A stretch of DNA of 37,412 nucleotides, from assembly GCA_017461745.1 (NCBI GenBank), contig JAFTXE010000037.1, positions 1-37,412 of the forward strand, read 5' to 3'. Positions 22,688-32,068 of the stretch are shown here, piece by piece (the stretch's first letter is position 1; every line of letters starts with the position of its first letter). The DNA comes from Clostridia bacterium (GTDB lineage Bacteria > Bacillota > Clostridia > Oscillospirales > CAG-272). The notes below the pieces were generated by a model. The model did not search any database and was not told the DNA's origin. It worked only from the letters and a program-made list of their open reading frames with translations. The position numbers and the translations under genes were made by a program.

Positions 22688-23605
22688 ATGGGTGCTTCAG
22701 AAAATATAATAGACGCTGTCAAGACCTTTTTGCTTACTTACGTCGTTGAGCCCGTTAAGCAAATAGGTGTAAAAGATATAATTGATATACTGCTTCTGAC
22801 CTTGGTGCTGTTCTTCGTTTATCGCCTTATAAGAGATAGCAGAGCGTGGAAGCTTTTGCTTGGCTTGGGCGTGCTATTCCTTATCTCCATTATGGCGAGA
22901 GCCTTTGATATGGGAGCTTTGAATTTTATATTCGGAAACTTCCAGCAGATAGGAATTTTGGCTATAATCGTGCTGTTTCAGCCTGAGTTGCGTACGGCGC
23001 TTGAAAAGGTCGGAGGAACACCTATTACGGGAATAAAGAGCATTTCCGCAGAACCGAAGGACCTTGCTACTATCAATGCTGAGATAGATGCCGTTTGTAC
23101 GGCGGTAAACGACCTTTCAAGAGATAAGGTCGGGGCGCTTATAGTTATCGAGCGTTCAACGAGACTTGGCGAGTTTATAAAGTCGGGCGTATATATAGAC
23201 GCAGCTATATCGCCTTATATTCTCAGAAACATATTCTTCAATAAAGCTCCTCTTCATGACGGAGCGGTGATAATTCGCGATAGCCGCATTTGCGCGGCGG
23301 GTTGCTTTTTGCCGCTGTCAACCAAGGATGATATCAACAAGGACCTTGGTACTCGGCACAGAGCCGCTATAGGACTTACGGAAATAAGTGATTCCGTGGT
23401 TATTATCGTTTCCGAGGAAACGGGAACTATATCCGTGTCGGTTGACGGAAATCTTGAACGTAATTATAACTACCGTTCTCTTAAGCAGGCGCTTACGGGA
23501 TATCTTGCGTCTCAGAACGTTTCCGAGAACGTTAAGCATATCTCCAATAAAGTGCAGAAGGATAAAAACAAGAAACAGTCAAAAAATAACGAAACGGAGA
23601 AGTGA
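22688..23605 (+). CDS. cdaA: Diadenylate cyclase CdaA (c-di-AMP synthase)
   Basis: The product is 305 aa from the ATG at 22688, 6 bases after GGAGG (22677-22681). Three membrane helices (~32-47, 55-72, 82-98) anchor a cytoplasmic DAC domain with both signature motifs, DGA (191-193) and RHR (223-225). The enzyme condenses two ATP into cyclic di-AMP, which controls potassium and osmolyte transport and cell-wall balance in Bacillota. In most relatives it is followed by cdaR and glmM; here only a stunted cdaR-like gene follows and glmM is absent. A Lys/Asn-rich tail ends the protein. Confidence 0.95.
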   Translation: MGASENIIDAVKTFLLTYVVEPVKQIGVKDIIDILLLTLVLFFVYRLIRDSRAWKLLLGLGVLFLISIMARAFDMGALNFIFGNFQQIGILAIIVLFQPELRTALEKVGGTPITGIKSISAEPKDLATINAEIDAVCTAVNDLSRDKVGALIVIERSTRLGEFIKSGVYIDAAISPYILRNIFFNKAPLHDGAVIIRDSRICAAGCFLPLSTKDDINKDLGTRHRAAIGLTEISDSVVIIVSEETGTISVSVDGNLERNYNYRSLKQALTGYLASQNVSENVKHISNKVQKDKNKKQSKNNETEK

Positions 23606-23626
23606 TCGTTATTTTGGAGGGCATAG

Positions 23627-23851
23627 ATGCGTAATAATAAGAATTTGCATGAAGAGCACGACGACGGCTCTTACGTGGTAAATAAAAGCAAAAAACACAG
23701 TATTTTTGCGTTTATCGTTTGTATATTGATAGCTTTCGTTATCTGGGCATACGTAGAAGCTACCGAGGATAGCGTAAAGCTCAAAGCCGAATCCAACGCG
23801 GAAACGACTCAACCTTACGAATCGCAATCGAATTCGGAGACTGTAGCATGA
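23627..23851 (+). CDS. Stunted CdaR-like protein (membrane helix only, no YbbR domain)
   Basis: The product is 74 aa: a polar ~22-residue start, a membrane helix (~25-43; IFAFIVCILIAFVIWAYVEA) and a short Glu/Ser/Gln-rich tail. Its position after cdaA and the I-x-x-W-x-Y-V end of the helix match the N-terminal anchor of CdaR/YbbR. CdaR normally carries three or four extracellular YbbR repeats (>300 aa) and regulates CdaA through the membrane; those repeats are missing. TTGGAGG precedes the ATG by 6 bases. Its stop overlaps the next start (ATGA), so no remnant of the repeats can lie downstream. It may be a reduced functional regulator or an eroding gene. Confidence 0.7.
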   Translation: MRNNKNLHEEHDDGSYVVNKSKKHSIFAFIVCILIAFVIWAYVEATEDSVKLKAESNAETTQPYESQSNSETVA

Positions 23852-25539
23852 CGCGCAAAAATTCGTCCGTTACTTACGGAGGGCTTGGCGACGAAAATAA
23901 CGTGACCGCCTATAAAAAAATCTCCGTAGGCGGAATAGCGCTTTCGCCCGATAATGACGAACGGGAAGCCTTTGACATCGTTGCAAAAGAACTCAGACGT
24001 GCAGGGATAAACCCTGCACGACTTCGTTTTGATATTTGCAAAAAATCAGTAGATGCAAGAAAAAAGAACGACGTCAAGCTCGTTTATTCCGTTGCCGTCA
24101 GCTCCGAGGACAAGGATTTTTTATTTACTGCTCGTAGTGTGTCACGCATACGGGGACAAGTTACACCCATAATTGACGCTTCTCCAAGTGTTTCTTACGG
24201 CAACGAGCGCGTGAGCTGTCCGCCGCTTGTAGTAGGAATGGGACCCGCAGGGCTTTTCTGTGCCCTTATGCTTGCGGAGAACGGATACCGTCCCATAATA
24301 ATCGATAGGGGCGATGGGATATCCGAGCGCTGTAATAAAACGCGTATATTTATGCAAACGGGAAGTCTTGATACCGATTGTAACATTCAGTTCGGCGCGG
24401 GCGGTGCGGGAACTTTTTCCGACGGAAAGCTTGTCACGAGAGTGAACGACGCAAGAGTAGGATATATTTTGAGACGCTTTTGCGATTTCGGAGCGCCCGA
24501 GGATATTCTCATAAATGCGAAGCCTCATATAGGAACTGACCTGCTCGTTGATATCGTTGACAGAATGCTTGAGAGAATAAAGGAGCTTGGCGGTAAGGTA
24601 ATATACAGATGCAAGCTCAACTCCATTGAGGAGCTGCCCGACGGAAATATCAAAGCCGTGACGTCATGCGCTGATATACTTTGCTCGGGCTTGATATTGG
24701 CAACGGGACATAGCGCAAGAGATATTTACGCAATGCTTATGAAAAAATCCTACGCTGTTGAGCCTAAGCCCTTTTCTCTTGGCTTGAGAATAGAACATCT
24801 TCAGGAAAATATAGATAAAGCCTTGCTCGGTGATTTTGCGGGACACGCAAAGCTCGGCAGAGGAGAATATCATCTGTCGGATACGACCTCTGGCAGAGGA
24901 GTGTATACCTTCTGTATGTGCCCCGGTGGTGAGGTTATCGCCGCCGCAAGCGAGGAGGGTGGAGTGGTCGTCAACGGAATGAGTAAGCACGCCAGAGACG
25001 GCAGAAACGCTAATTCGGCAATCCTTGCGTCCGTCCGTCCCGACGATTACGGTAATAGCTGTGATGCGGCAATAGAGCTTCAAAGAAGACTTGAGAGACT
25101 TGCGTTTGCGGAAGGAGGAAGCGATTATTACGCACCCTTTCAAACCGTAGGTGATTTTCTCGGAGGCGTGTCTGTAAGCGAACCTCAAGGCGTCCTTCCG
25201 ACCTATAGAAACGGAAAGGTAAGAGCGGCGAGACTTGATAAAATATTGCCCGATTTTATAACCGACGAGCTTCGGCGGGGACTTTTGTCGTTTGAAAAAA
25301 AGATAAAGGGATTTGCAGCTCCCGACGCTATTCTTACGGGAGTTGAGACGAGAAGCTCCGCACCCGTCAGAATTCTGAGAACGGAGAGGCTTTGCGCCGT
25401 TGGACACGACAGAGTGTATCCGTGCGGTGAAGGAGCGGGCTATGCGGGCGGAATAACAAGCGCCGCCGTGGACGGAGTCCGAATAGCGCAGGCGGTAATG
25501 GCAAGATTTGCAGCGTCGGGCTCTGAGGCAGAGCCGTAA
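23848..25539 (+). CDS. NAD(P)/FAD-dependent oxidoreductase (COG2509-type)
   Basis: The product is 563 aa. A ~105-residue N-terminal domain of mixed charge precedes an FAD-binding Rossmann core: VVGMGPAGLFCALMLAENG (G130-x-G-x-x-G135), then NIQFGAGGAGTFSDGKL, LATGHSARD, PFSLGLRIEH, FCMCPGGEVIAA and a C-terminal FAD motif YPCGEGAGYAGGITSAAVDG. This is the widespread FAD-utilising dehydrogenase family found as a housekeeping gene in Bacillota; its physiological substrate is, as far as I know, unsettled. It is coupled to the cdaR-like gene by a 4-base overlap and followed 29 bases later by recJ. A large antisense open frame (24664-25641) is only its shadow. Confidence 0.9.
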   Translation: MTRKNSSVTYGGLGDENNVTAYKKISVGGIALSPDNDEREAFDIVAKELRRAGINPARLRFDICKKSVDARKKNDVKLVYSVAVSSEDKDFLFTARSVSRIRGQVTPIIDASPSVSYGNERVSCPPLVVGMGPAGLFCALMLAENGYRPIIIDRGDGISERCNKTRIFMQTGSLDTDCNIQFGAGGAGTFSDGKLVTRVNDARVGYILRRFCDFGAPEDILINAKPHIGTDLLVDIVDRMLERIKELGGKVIYRCKLNSIEELPDGNIKAVTSCADILCSGLILATGHSARDIYAMLMKKSYAVEPKPFSLGLRIEHLQENIDKALLGDFAGHAKLGRGEYHLSDTTSGRGVYTFCMCPGGEVIAAASEEGGVVVNGMSKHARDGRNANSAILASVRPDDYGNSCDAAIELQRRLERLAFAEGGSDYYAPFQTVGDFLGGVSVSEPQGVLPTYRNGKVRAARLDKILPDFITDELRRGLLSFEKKIKGFAAPDAILTGVETRSSAPVRILRTERLCAVGHDRVYPCGEGAGYAGGITSAAVDGVRIAQAVMARFAASGSEAEP

Positions 25540-25568
25540 TAAAAACGGAATTTTTAAGAGGTAAACCC

Positions 25569-27764
25569 ATGAGGGAAATAAAACGAGAAAAGATATGGGA
25601 GCAGAGATACGTCTTTGGCGACGTTCAGAAGGACGCCGCAATCAGAGAGGTATCTGAGGCGCTTGGAGTCTCACCGTTGTTCTCAGTGCTTCTTTATAAC
25701 AGAGGATATACGACAGCGGAAAGCGCCCGTCATTTTCTTCGCTTTGAGGAAACTGATTTTCACGATCCGTATCTTATGGCGGATATGGAAAGGGCGGTTG
25801 ACAGAATTCTTTCCGCAGTTGATAAAAAAGAAAAAATATATATATACGGAGATTACGACGTTGACGGAGTAACCTCGGTTAGTATGCTGTATCTGTACCT
25901 TACGTCCTTGGGCGCTGAGGTTGGTATAAAAATCCCCAAAAGAGATGGGGAGGGTTACGGAGTTTCGGGCGCTGCTGTAAGGACTATAGCAGAGAGCGGA
26001 GCAACGCTTATAATTACGGTCGATACGGGTATAACGGCTAATGCGGAGGTGGAATACGCACGCGAGCTCGGTGTTGATTTCGTAGTTACCGACCACCACG
26101 AGTGCCACGGAGAGTTGCCCTTGGCAGCAGCGGTAGTAAATCCGCATAGACCCGATTGCGAGTATCCCTTCAAGGAGCTTGCGGGCGTCGGAGTAATATT
26201 TAAAACTATATGTGCTTGTGAAATGAAGCGCGAGGAAATGCGCGGTGGCACTGCTATCGACGGAGTAAGACGAATATCCTCGGACTATGCGGACTTGGTG
26301 GCGGTAGGTACTATCGCCGACGTTATGCCGCTCGTAGATGAAAACAGACTTATTGTGAGTCTTGGACTTTCAAAGCTTGAAAAGGGACAGGGTAGACCCG
26401 GACTTATAGCTCTCCTTGACGCTTCAACTAAGAAAAATGGCGATGATACGAAAAGAAAAAAGGTAACCTCGGGCATGATAGGCTTCGGCATTGCTCCGAG
26501 AATAAACGCCGCGGGAAGAATGAGTGACGCGTTGATAGCAGTAAGGCTTTTGCTTGCGAGCGATCCTTTTGAGGTCGCGGAGAGGACCGAGGAGCTTTGT
26601 GAGATAAACCGACAGCGTCAGGTAGAGGAAAATCAAATATCGACCGAGGCAAATAGAATTCTTGAAACAAACAGAGCGTTTGATAACGATAAGGTAATAA
26701 TACTTGACAGTGACGAATGGCAACAGGGAATAATCGGAATCGTTGCCTCAAGAATAACCGAAAAATACGGCTTGCCGTCAATACTCGTTTCCTTCAGTGG
26801 CTCGATTATAGGAGAACCAAGCCCATATGACGACGGAAAGGGCTCAGGACGAAGCATCAAGGGACTTAACCTCGTTGAAGCGCTTACTTATTGCGAGGAC
26901 TTACTTGAAAAATACGGCGGACATGAGCTTGCCGCTGGACTTACCGTTAAGCGCGGGAAAATAGATGCTTTCAGAAAAAGAATAAACGAATACGCAAGGG
27001 AACGTATAACCGACGATATGCTTAAAATAAGCGTTGAGGCGGATTGCGAGCTTGAAGCAAACGAAATAAATATGGAGCTTGCGAACGAGATATTGCGTCT
27101 TGAGCCTTTCGGAATAGGTAATGCGTCGCCACAGTTTATATTGAAAAACGCCTACGTCAAAAAGATTACTTACATAGGTGGAGGCAAGCATAGTAAGCTT
27201 TTGCTTGAAAAGGACGGCGTAATTCATACGGCTATGTATTTTGGCGTCGGAGAGGGCGAGCTTTCCTGCACTGAGGGCGATACGGTAGACGTTCTGTTCA
27301 ATATAGATATCAATGATTATAAAAATCTCAGGAGCGTTCAACTGATAATCCACGATATACACGTCGTGGATAGCCTTAAGGATAGATATTCAAAATACAG
27401 AGCGAGATACGAAGAAATACGTTCGGGCGGGAGTTATCTTTTTGAGGAGCAGATAGTTCCTGCGAGAGAGGATTTTGCGAAGGTATACACGGCGTTGCGC
27501 AGAGAATTCAGAGCAGGTGTAAGCGTGCTGGAAAGTGACGCTATATTGAAAATGGTAAATACCGCATCAGCGGAAGAAATAAATTATATCAAGCTTAAAT
27601 TTATTTTAGAGATACTCAACGAGCTTCAAATATGCGAGGTTGAGGAATTGGATACCGATATATACAGATTTAATATATTTTTCAATGCTAAAAAGACCAA
27701 CATTGAAAAATCTTCAATTTTGAAAAAGATCAAGGGGCAATGCGAAAATCCGCAGTACCCGTGA
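25569..27764 (+). CDS. recJ: Single-stranded-DNA-specific exonuclease RecJ
   Basis: The product is 731 aa. RecJ degrades single-stranded DNA 5'->3' in recombination and mismatch/base-excision repair, using Mn2+. DHH-superfamily motifs: YGDYDVDGVTS (~93-103), ITVDTGITAN, VVTDHHECHG (the DHH motif) and ADVMPL, followed by the DHHA1 part with GSGRSIKGLNL and EKYGGHELAAGLTV. It is longer than the E. coli enzyme (577 aa) and near the Bacillus length, so it has the Bacillota C-terminal extension. AGAGG is 7 bases before the ATG. Bacillus-like order would place apt between recJ and relA; apt is missing here. Confidence 0.95.
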   Translation: MREIKREKIWEQRYVFGDVQKDAAIREVSEALGVSPLFSVLLYNRGYTTAESARHFLRFEETDFHDPYLMADMERAVDRILSAVDKKEKIYIYGDYDVDGVTSVSMLYLYLTSLGAEVGIKIPKRDGEGYGVSGAAVRTIAESGATLIITVDTGITANAEVEYARELGVDFVVTDHHECHGELPLAAAVVNPHRPDCEYPFKELAGVGVIFKTICACEMKREEMRGGTAIDGVRRISSDYADLVAVGTIADVMPLVDENRLIVSLGLSKLEKGQGRPGLIALLDASTKKNGDDTKRKKVTSGMIGFGIAPRINAAGRMSDALIAVRLLLASDPFEVAERTEELCEINRQRQVEENQISTEANRILETNRAFDNDKVIILDSDEWQQGIIGIVASRITEKYGLPSILVSFSGSIIGEPSPYDDGKGSGRSIKGLNLVEALTYCEDLLEKYGGHELAAGLTVKRGKIDAFRKRINEYARERITDDMLKISVEADCELEANEINMELANEILRLEPFGIGNASPQFILKNAYVKKITYIGGGKHSKLLLEKDGVIHTAMYFGVGEGELSCTEGDTVDVLFNIDINDYKNLRSVQLIIHDIHVVDSLKDRYSKYRARYEEIRSGGSYLFEEQIVPAREDFAKVYTALRREFRAGVSVLESDAILKMVNTASAEEINYIKLKFILEILNELQICEVEELDTDIYRFNIFFNAKKTNIEKSSILKKIKGQCENPQYP

Positions 27765-27796
27765 TCCAAGCTTTTGTAAAAACGAGGTTTTGAGCT

Positions 27797-30019
27797 ATGT
27801 CAAACGAAAATGTATGTCCGAACATAAAGAAGCTTATAGATATGCTTGTGGCTACGGGGAAAAATTACGATATCGAAAAGATACGTGATGCCGCCGAATA
27901 TGCGGCAGGACTCCATGAGGGACAGTTCCGTGTTAGCGGAGAGCCGTATATTTCCCACCCGATAGCCGTGGCGGAGATAGTCGCGAGTCTCGAGCTTGAC
28001 ACGAATTCCATATGCGCAGCTCTGCTTCACGATACGGTAGAGGATTGCTCGGATAAAACCAGCCTTAATGAAATAGAAAAGCGCTTCGGAGCAGAGGTCG
28101 CTATGCTCGTTGACGGTTTGACTAAGCTTATTGACTTACAGATAGAGGACAAGGAAGAGGCGCATATTGAGAATATCCGAAAAATGCTTCTTGCCATGTC
28201 CCGAGACGTAAGAGTTATATTTATTAAGCTCTGCGACAGACTTCATAATATGCGCACTCTCGAGGTTAAGCCCGACCCCAAGAGACGTTCAACGGCGTTG
28301 GAGACAATGCACGTCTACGCCCCCCTTGCTCACCGCTTGGGAATGCAAAAAATCAAGCAGGAGCTTGAAAATCTTTGTATCTCTTATCTTGACCCTATCG
28401 GATACGCGGAGGTTCAAAGCTACATTCAGGAAAAATACGGAGAGAGTGTTGACTTTATCGGACACGTTACCGAGCAGGTAAAGCAAAAGCTTGCCGAAAA
28501 TAATATACTCTTTGAGCTTAAGGGAAGAATAAAATCCGCGTATAGTATCTACCGCAAGATGTATAATCAGAATAAGAGCTTTGATCAGATATACGATTTT
28601 TACGCTATGCGAATTATCGTGGATACGGAGCTTGAATGTTATACGGCGCTTGGACTTATACATGAAATGTTCAAGTCCGTTCCCGGTAGATTTAAGGACT
28701 ATATATCAACCCCGAAGCCCAATATGTACCGCTCACTTCATACGACGGTAATCGGAAGTGACGGAATACCCTTCGAGGTTCAAATAAGAACATGGGAGAT
28801 GCATCACGTCGCGGAATACGGTATAGCGGCGCACTGGAAATATAAATCGGGAGAGAAATCCAAGGAGGATATAGACAAGAAGCTTGAATGGATATCAAAG
28901 CTTGTCGAGACCGAGAACGGAGCAAAAGACCCCGATGAATTTCTTGAAGCGATAAAGACGGATATCTTTCAGGACGAGACATTCGTGTTTACTCCTAAGG
29001 GAGACGTTCTTGCTCTCAGACAAGGTGCAACGGTTATTGACTTTGCGTATTCCATACACTCAGGCGTTGGCAACTCCATGATAGGTGCTAAGCTCAACGG
29101 TATGATTGTGCCTATAGATACCGTACCCGAAACGGGTGATATTATAGAAATACTTACGTCTGCAAATTCCAAGGGTCCAAGCCGCGATTGGTTAGGAATA
29201 GTCAAGACCAGCGAGGCAAGAACAAAAATACGCGCATGGTTCAAGAAGGAAAAGAGAGCAGATAATATCGTCGCGGGTAAGGCTATGGTCGATAACGAGT
29301 TCAAGAGATGGACGAGAGGTTATACCGACGCTCAAAGAAACGAAATAGTCGCAACGGTTGGACAGAGAATAGGCTTTATGAGTGCGGACGACCTTTATAA
29401 TACGCTCGGCTACGGCGGAATATCCATGACCAAGGTGGCGGGAAAGCTACATGACGAGTTTGAAAGAACGGTTGCGGCGGCAGAGCCGGAGCCTAAGCCA
29501 ATAATAACCGCGGCAGATATCAAGACCGCCGTCGCTCCAAAGAACCTTAAGTCTGGGGGAGGTATCGTGGTCGACGGAGAGTACGGCTGTCAGGTCAAGT
29601 TTGCAAAGTGCTGTAATCCTCTGCCGGGAGATTCTGTCACGGGCTTTATAACCAAGGGATATGGAATATCCATTCATAAGCACGATTGTCCAAATCTTCT
29701 TACGATGGCGGCTAATCCCGAAAACGCGGACAGACTTGTTGAGGCTCATTGGGAGCAGTCAACGGGAAGCGGACAGGATATGTACGAGGCTCAGCTTGCG
29801 GTCTACGTATTCGATAGGCTCGGAATAGTTGCGGATATATCGGTTGCGCTGTCCGAGATGAAGGTGTTTCTGCTTCAGATAAATACTACCAAGAGCGGAA
29901 ACGATAAGACGGTCATAAACCTTAAGATAAGCTGTAAAAACGTTGACCATTACCGTTCCATAGTATCAAGACTCAAATCAATCGATGGAGTTGAGGACGT
30001 AACGAGAGGATTTTCATAA
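27797..30019 (+). CDS. relA: Bifunctional (p)ppGpp synthetase/hydrolase (RSH family)
   Basis: The product is 740 aa, standard for long RSH proteins. Domains: HD hydrolase (His54; AALLHDTVEDC with H78-D79; then FIKLCDRLHNMRTL, all intact, so hydrolysis is expected), synthetase (RIKSAYSIYRKM, then YDFYAMRIIV and PKPNMYRSLHTTVIG), TGS (~390-450; FVFTPKGDVLALRQGATVIDFAY), a zinc-finger/helical linker (KCCNPLPGD) and a C-terminal ACT domain. It makes and breaks the starvation alarmone (p)ppGpp on ribosomes. relA-dtd adjacency is the classic Bacillota arrangement. Confidence 0.96.
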   Translation: MSNENVCPNIKKLIDMLVATGKNYDIEKIRDAAEYAAGLHEGQFRVSGEPYISHPIAVAEIVASLELDTNSICAALLHDTVEDCSDKTSLNEIEKRFGAEVAMLVDGLTKLIDLQIEDKEEAHIENIRKMLLAMSRDVRVIFIKLCDRLHNMRTLEVKPDPKRRSTALETMHVYAPLAHRLGMQKIKQELENLCISYLDPIGYAEVQSYIQEKYGESVDFIGHVTEQVKQKLAENNILFELKGRIKSAYSIYRKMYNQNKSFDQIYDFYAMRIIVDTELECYTALGLIHEMFKSVPGRFKDYISTPKPNMYRSLHTTVIGSDGIPFEVQIRTWEMHHVAEYGIAAHWKYKSGEKSKEDIDKKLEWISKLVETENGAKDPDEFLEAIKTDIFQDETFVFTPKGDVLALRQGATVIDFAYSIHSGVGNSMIGAKLNGMIVPIDTVPETGDIIEILTSANSKGPSRDWLGIVKTSEARTKIRAWFKKEKRADNIVAGKAMVDNEFKRWTRGYTDAQRNEIVATVGQRIGFMSADDLYNTLGYGGISMTKVAGKLHDEFERTVAAAEPEPKPIITAADIKTAVAPKNLKSGGGIVVDGEYGCQVKFAKCCNPLPGDSVTGFITKGYGISIHKHDCPNLLTMAANPENADRLVEAHWEQSTGSGQDMYEAQLAVYVFDRLGIVADISVALSEMKVFLLQINTTKSGNDKTVINLKISCKNVDHYRSIVSRLKSIDGVEDVTRGFS

Positions 30020-30052
30020 AATTATAAGTCGTAAAATAACGGAGGAATTACA

Positions 30053-30508
30053 ATGATAGCTGTAATACAGAGAGTCTCGGAGGCTGAGGTTTCTGTTGAC
30101 GGGGCAAAAGTAGGCAGCTGTGGCAAGGGACTTTGCATACTTCTTGGAGTTGCGGATGGAGATACAGAGGCAGATGCAGACGCGCTGTGCCGTAAGATAC
30201 TAAATCTCAGAATTTTCACCGACCAAAACGGAAAAATGAATCTGTCACTCGTCGACGTTGGCGGGGAAATGTTAGTAATATCCAATTTTACTCTGCTTGC
30301 CGCCTATAAAAAGGGTAACCGTCCCGATTATATGAATGCCGCAAAGCCCGATATCGCAAAGGGACTTTACGAATATTTTGCCGATTGTTGCCGTTGCTTC
30401 GTTTCCGTTGAATGCGGAATTTTCGGAGCGGATATGAAGGTAGATATATCAAACGACGGACCGGTTACCATAGTGATGGACAGTAAAGTCCTTTTAGGCA
30501 AAGCTTGA
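30053..30508 (+). CDS. dtd: D-aminoacyl-tRNA deacylase
   Basis: The product is 151 aa. DTD removes D-amino acids (and glycine from tRNA-Ala) from charged tRNAs, protecting translation. It begins MIAVIQRVSEAEVSVDG and ends with the Gly-cisPro motif region NDGPVTIVMDS. The active-site SQFTL motif reads SNFTL, and the following KGxRPSF reads KGNRPDY; both are modest changes. GGAGG lies 9 bases before the ATG. It is 33 bases after relA and 32 bases before hemZ, in the same run. Confidence 0.93.
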   Translation: MIAVIQRVSEAEVSVDGAKVGSCGKGLCILLGVADGDTEADADALCRKILNLRIFTDQNGKMNLSLVDVGGEMLVISNFTLLAAYKKGNRPDYMNAAKPDIAKGLYEYFADCCRCFVSVECGIFGADMKVDISNDGPVTIVMDSKVLLGKA

Positions 30509-30540
30509 CCCTTTGAAATATAAAAATAAAGGAATTTTTT

Positions 30541-32034
30541 ATGAATATAAAAGTAGACTCACCCGTAAATAAATATTACGTGCAAACGCTTGGCATGATA
30601 TTTTTTCCGGGCGAACGATTTGGAGATAATCAGGAAAACGACGAGACCGCTCCCTCACTTTACGTAAAAACCAAAGAGACGGAAACGGGAATAGACGCAT
30701 ATGCGGAAATGAGCTTTGAGGGCGAGACCCGTTATGCCGAATATTCCGTTGACTTTAGCGACATGCGTACTCAGGAGAGAACACTCAAGCTTGCGGTAGG
30801 AGGAGCGGTAATAACTGCGGCATCAGAGCTTGTTGGATACCGTCCCGCATGGGGAATGCTCATAGGCGTGCGTCCCTCAAAGGTAGCGAGCGAAATGCTC
30901 AACGCGGGACTGAGTAAGACTAAGGTAAAGAAAATACTTAATACCGACTATATGGTAATTCCCAAAAAGGCGTCGCTTGCTACGGATATCGCAGTTACGG
31001 AAAAGAGAATAGTCGGGGAGGGAACTACTAAGGATTGCAGCGTGTATATCTCCATTCCTTTTTGTCCTACGCGGTGTACGTATTGTTCGTTTGTATCATA
31101 TACGTCAAAAAGACTTTTGTCCCTTATTCCTGAGTATCTTCAAAAGCTTAAAACGGATATCAAGGCGAACTTTGATCTCATAAAAAAGCTTGGACTTAAC
31201 GTAAAGACGATCTATATTGGCGGAGGAACGCCAACTATACTTGACGAGAGACAGCTTGAGGAGCTGTTGCGCTTTGTTTCCGAGCAGACTGACGTGGATG
31301 CGCTTGACGAATATACGCTTGAAGCGGGAAGACCCGATACCATAACTGCCGAAAAATTTGCTTTGGCGCGCGCGTACGGTGTGACCCGTGTCAGCGTAAA
31401 TCCTCAAAGCCTTTGCGACGAGGTGCTGTGCGGTATCGGCAGAAGCCATACTTCTGAGGACTTTTTCCGCGCCTACGATGTAGCTAAGCAGTCGGGTATA
31501 AAAACTATAAACGTTGACCTTATCGCAGGACTCCCCGGGGATAGCTTCAAGCAGTTTTCATCAACTATTGACAGAATAATTGCCCTTGAGCCTGAAAATA
31601 TAACGGTACATACCTTCTGCGTAAAGAAATCCGCAGAGATACTCAGACAGAACTCGCAGATATATTCCGTGCGTGGTGGAGACGCGGGCAAATGCGTTGA
31701 TTACTCTCAGATAAAGATACAACAAGCGGGGCTCATTCCGTATTATATGTATAGACAGAAGAACACCGTGGGAAACTATGAAAACGTTGGATTTTCGCTT
31801 CCAGGACATGAAGGCTTGTACAATATATATATGATGGAAGAAATACACTCCATATTTGCGGCTGGAGCGGGCGCTGTTACCAAGCTCGTTGATAATACGG
31901 GAGAATACGGCAGGGAAGGAAATATAGAAAGACTTTTCCGACATAAATATCCGTACGAATATCTCGGCGAGGATAAGAATAGTATTTTTGAGAAGGCGGT
32001 AACGGAGTTCTATCAAAAACGCAATATGCTTTGA
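30541..32034 (+). CDS. hemZ: HemZ-like radical SAM protein (coproporphyrinogen dehydrogenase family)
   Basis: The product is 497 aa. A ~165-residue N-terminal HemZ-specific region (VGYRPAWGMLIGVRPSKVASEML) precedes the radical SAM core with C175-P-T-R-C179-T-Y-C182 binding a 4Fe-4S cluster; then YIGGGTPT, EAGRPDTI, RVSVNPQSL and NVDLIAGLPGD. It resembles oxygen-independent coproporphyrinogen oxidase. B. subtilis HemZ is linked to heme synthesis, but many anaerobic Clostridia carry this gene without a heme pathway, so the reaction here is uncertain. recJ-relA-dtd-hemZ neighbourhoods are common in Clostridia. Confidence 0.9.
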   Translation: MNIKVDSPVNKYYVQTLGMIFFPGERFGDNQENDETAPSLYVKTKETETGIDAYAEMSFEGETRYAEYSVDFSDMRTQERTLKLAVGGAVITAASELVGYRPAWGMLIGVRPSKVASEMLNAGLSKTKVKKILNTDYMVIPKKASLATDIAVTEKRIVGEGTTKDCSVYISIPFCPTRCTYCSFVSYTSKRLLSLIPEYLQKLKTDIKANFDLIKKLGLNVKTIYIGGGTPTILDERQLEELLRFVSEQTDVDALDEYTLEAGRPDTITAEKFALARAYGVTRVSVNPQSLCDEVLCGIGRSHTSEDFFRAYDVAKQSGIKTINVDLIAGLPGDSFKQFSSTIDRIIALEPENITVHTFCVKKSAEILRQNSQIYSVRGGDAGKCVDYSQIKIQQAGLIPYYMYRQKNTVGNYENVGFSLPGHEGLYNIYMMEEIHSIFAAGAGAVTKLVDNTGEYGREGNIERLFRHKYPYEYLGEDKNSIFEKAVTEFYQKRNML

Positions 32035-32068
32035 GCGCCGCCAAAACCTAAAAAGGAGCGTGACGGAT

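Noticed and set aside
24664..25641. 325-codon antisense frame over the flavoprotein
   Set aside because: Highly basic, low-plausibility translation opposite an intact conserved gene; no RBS.
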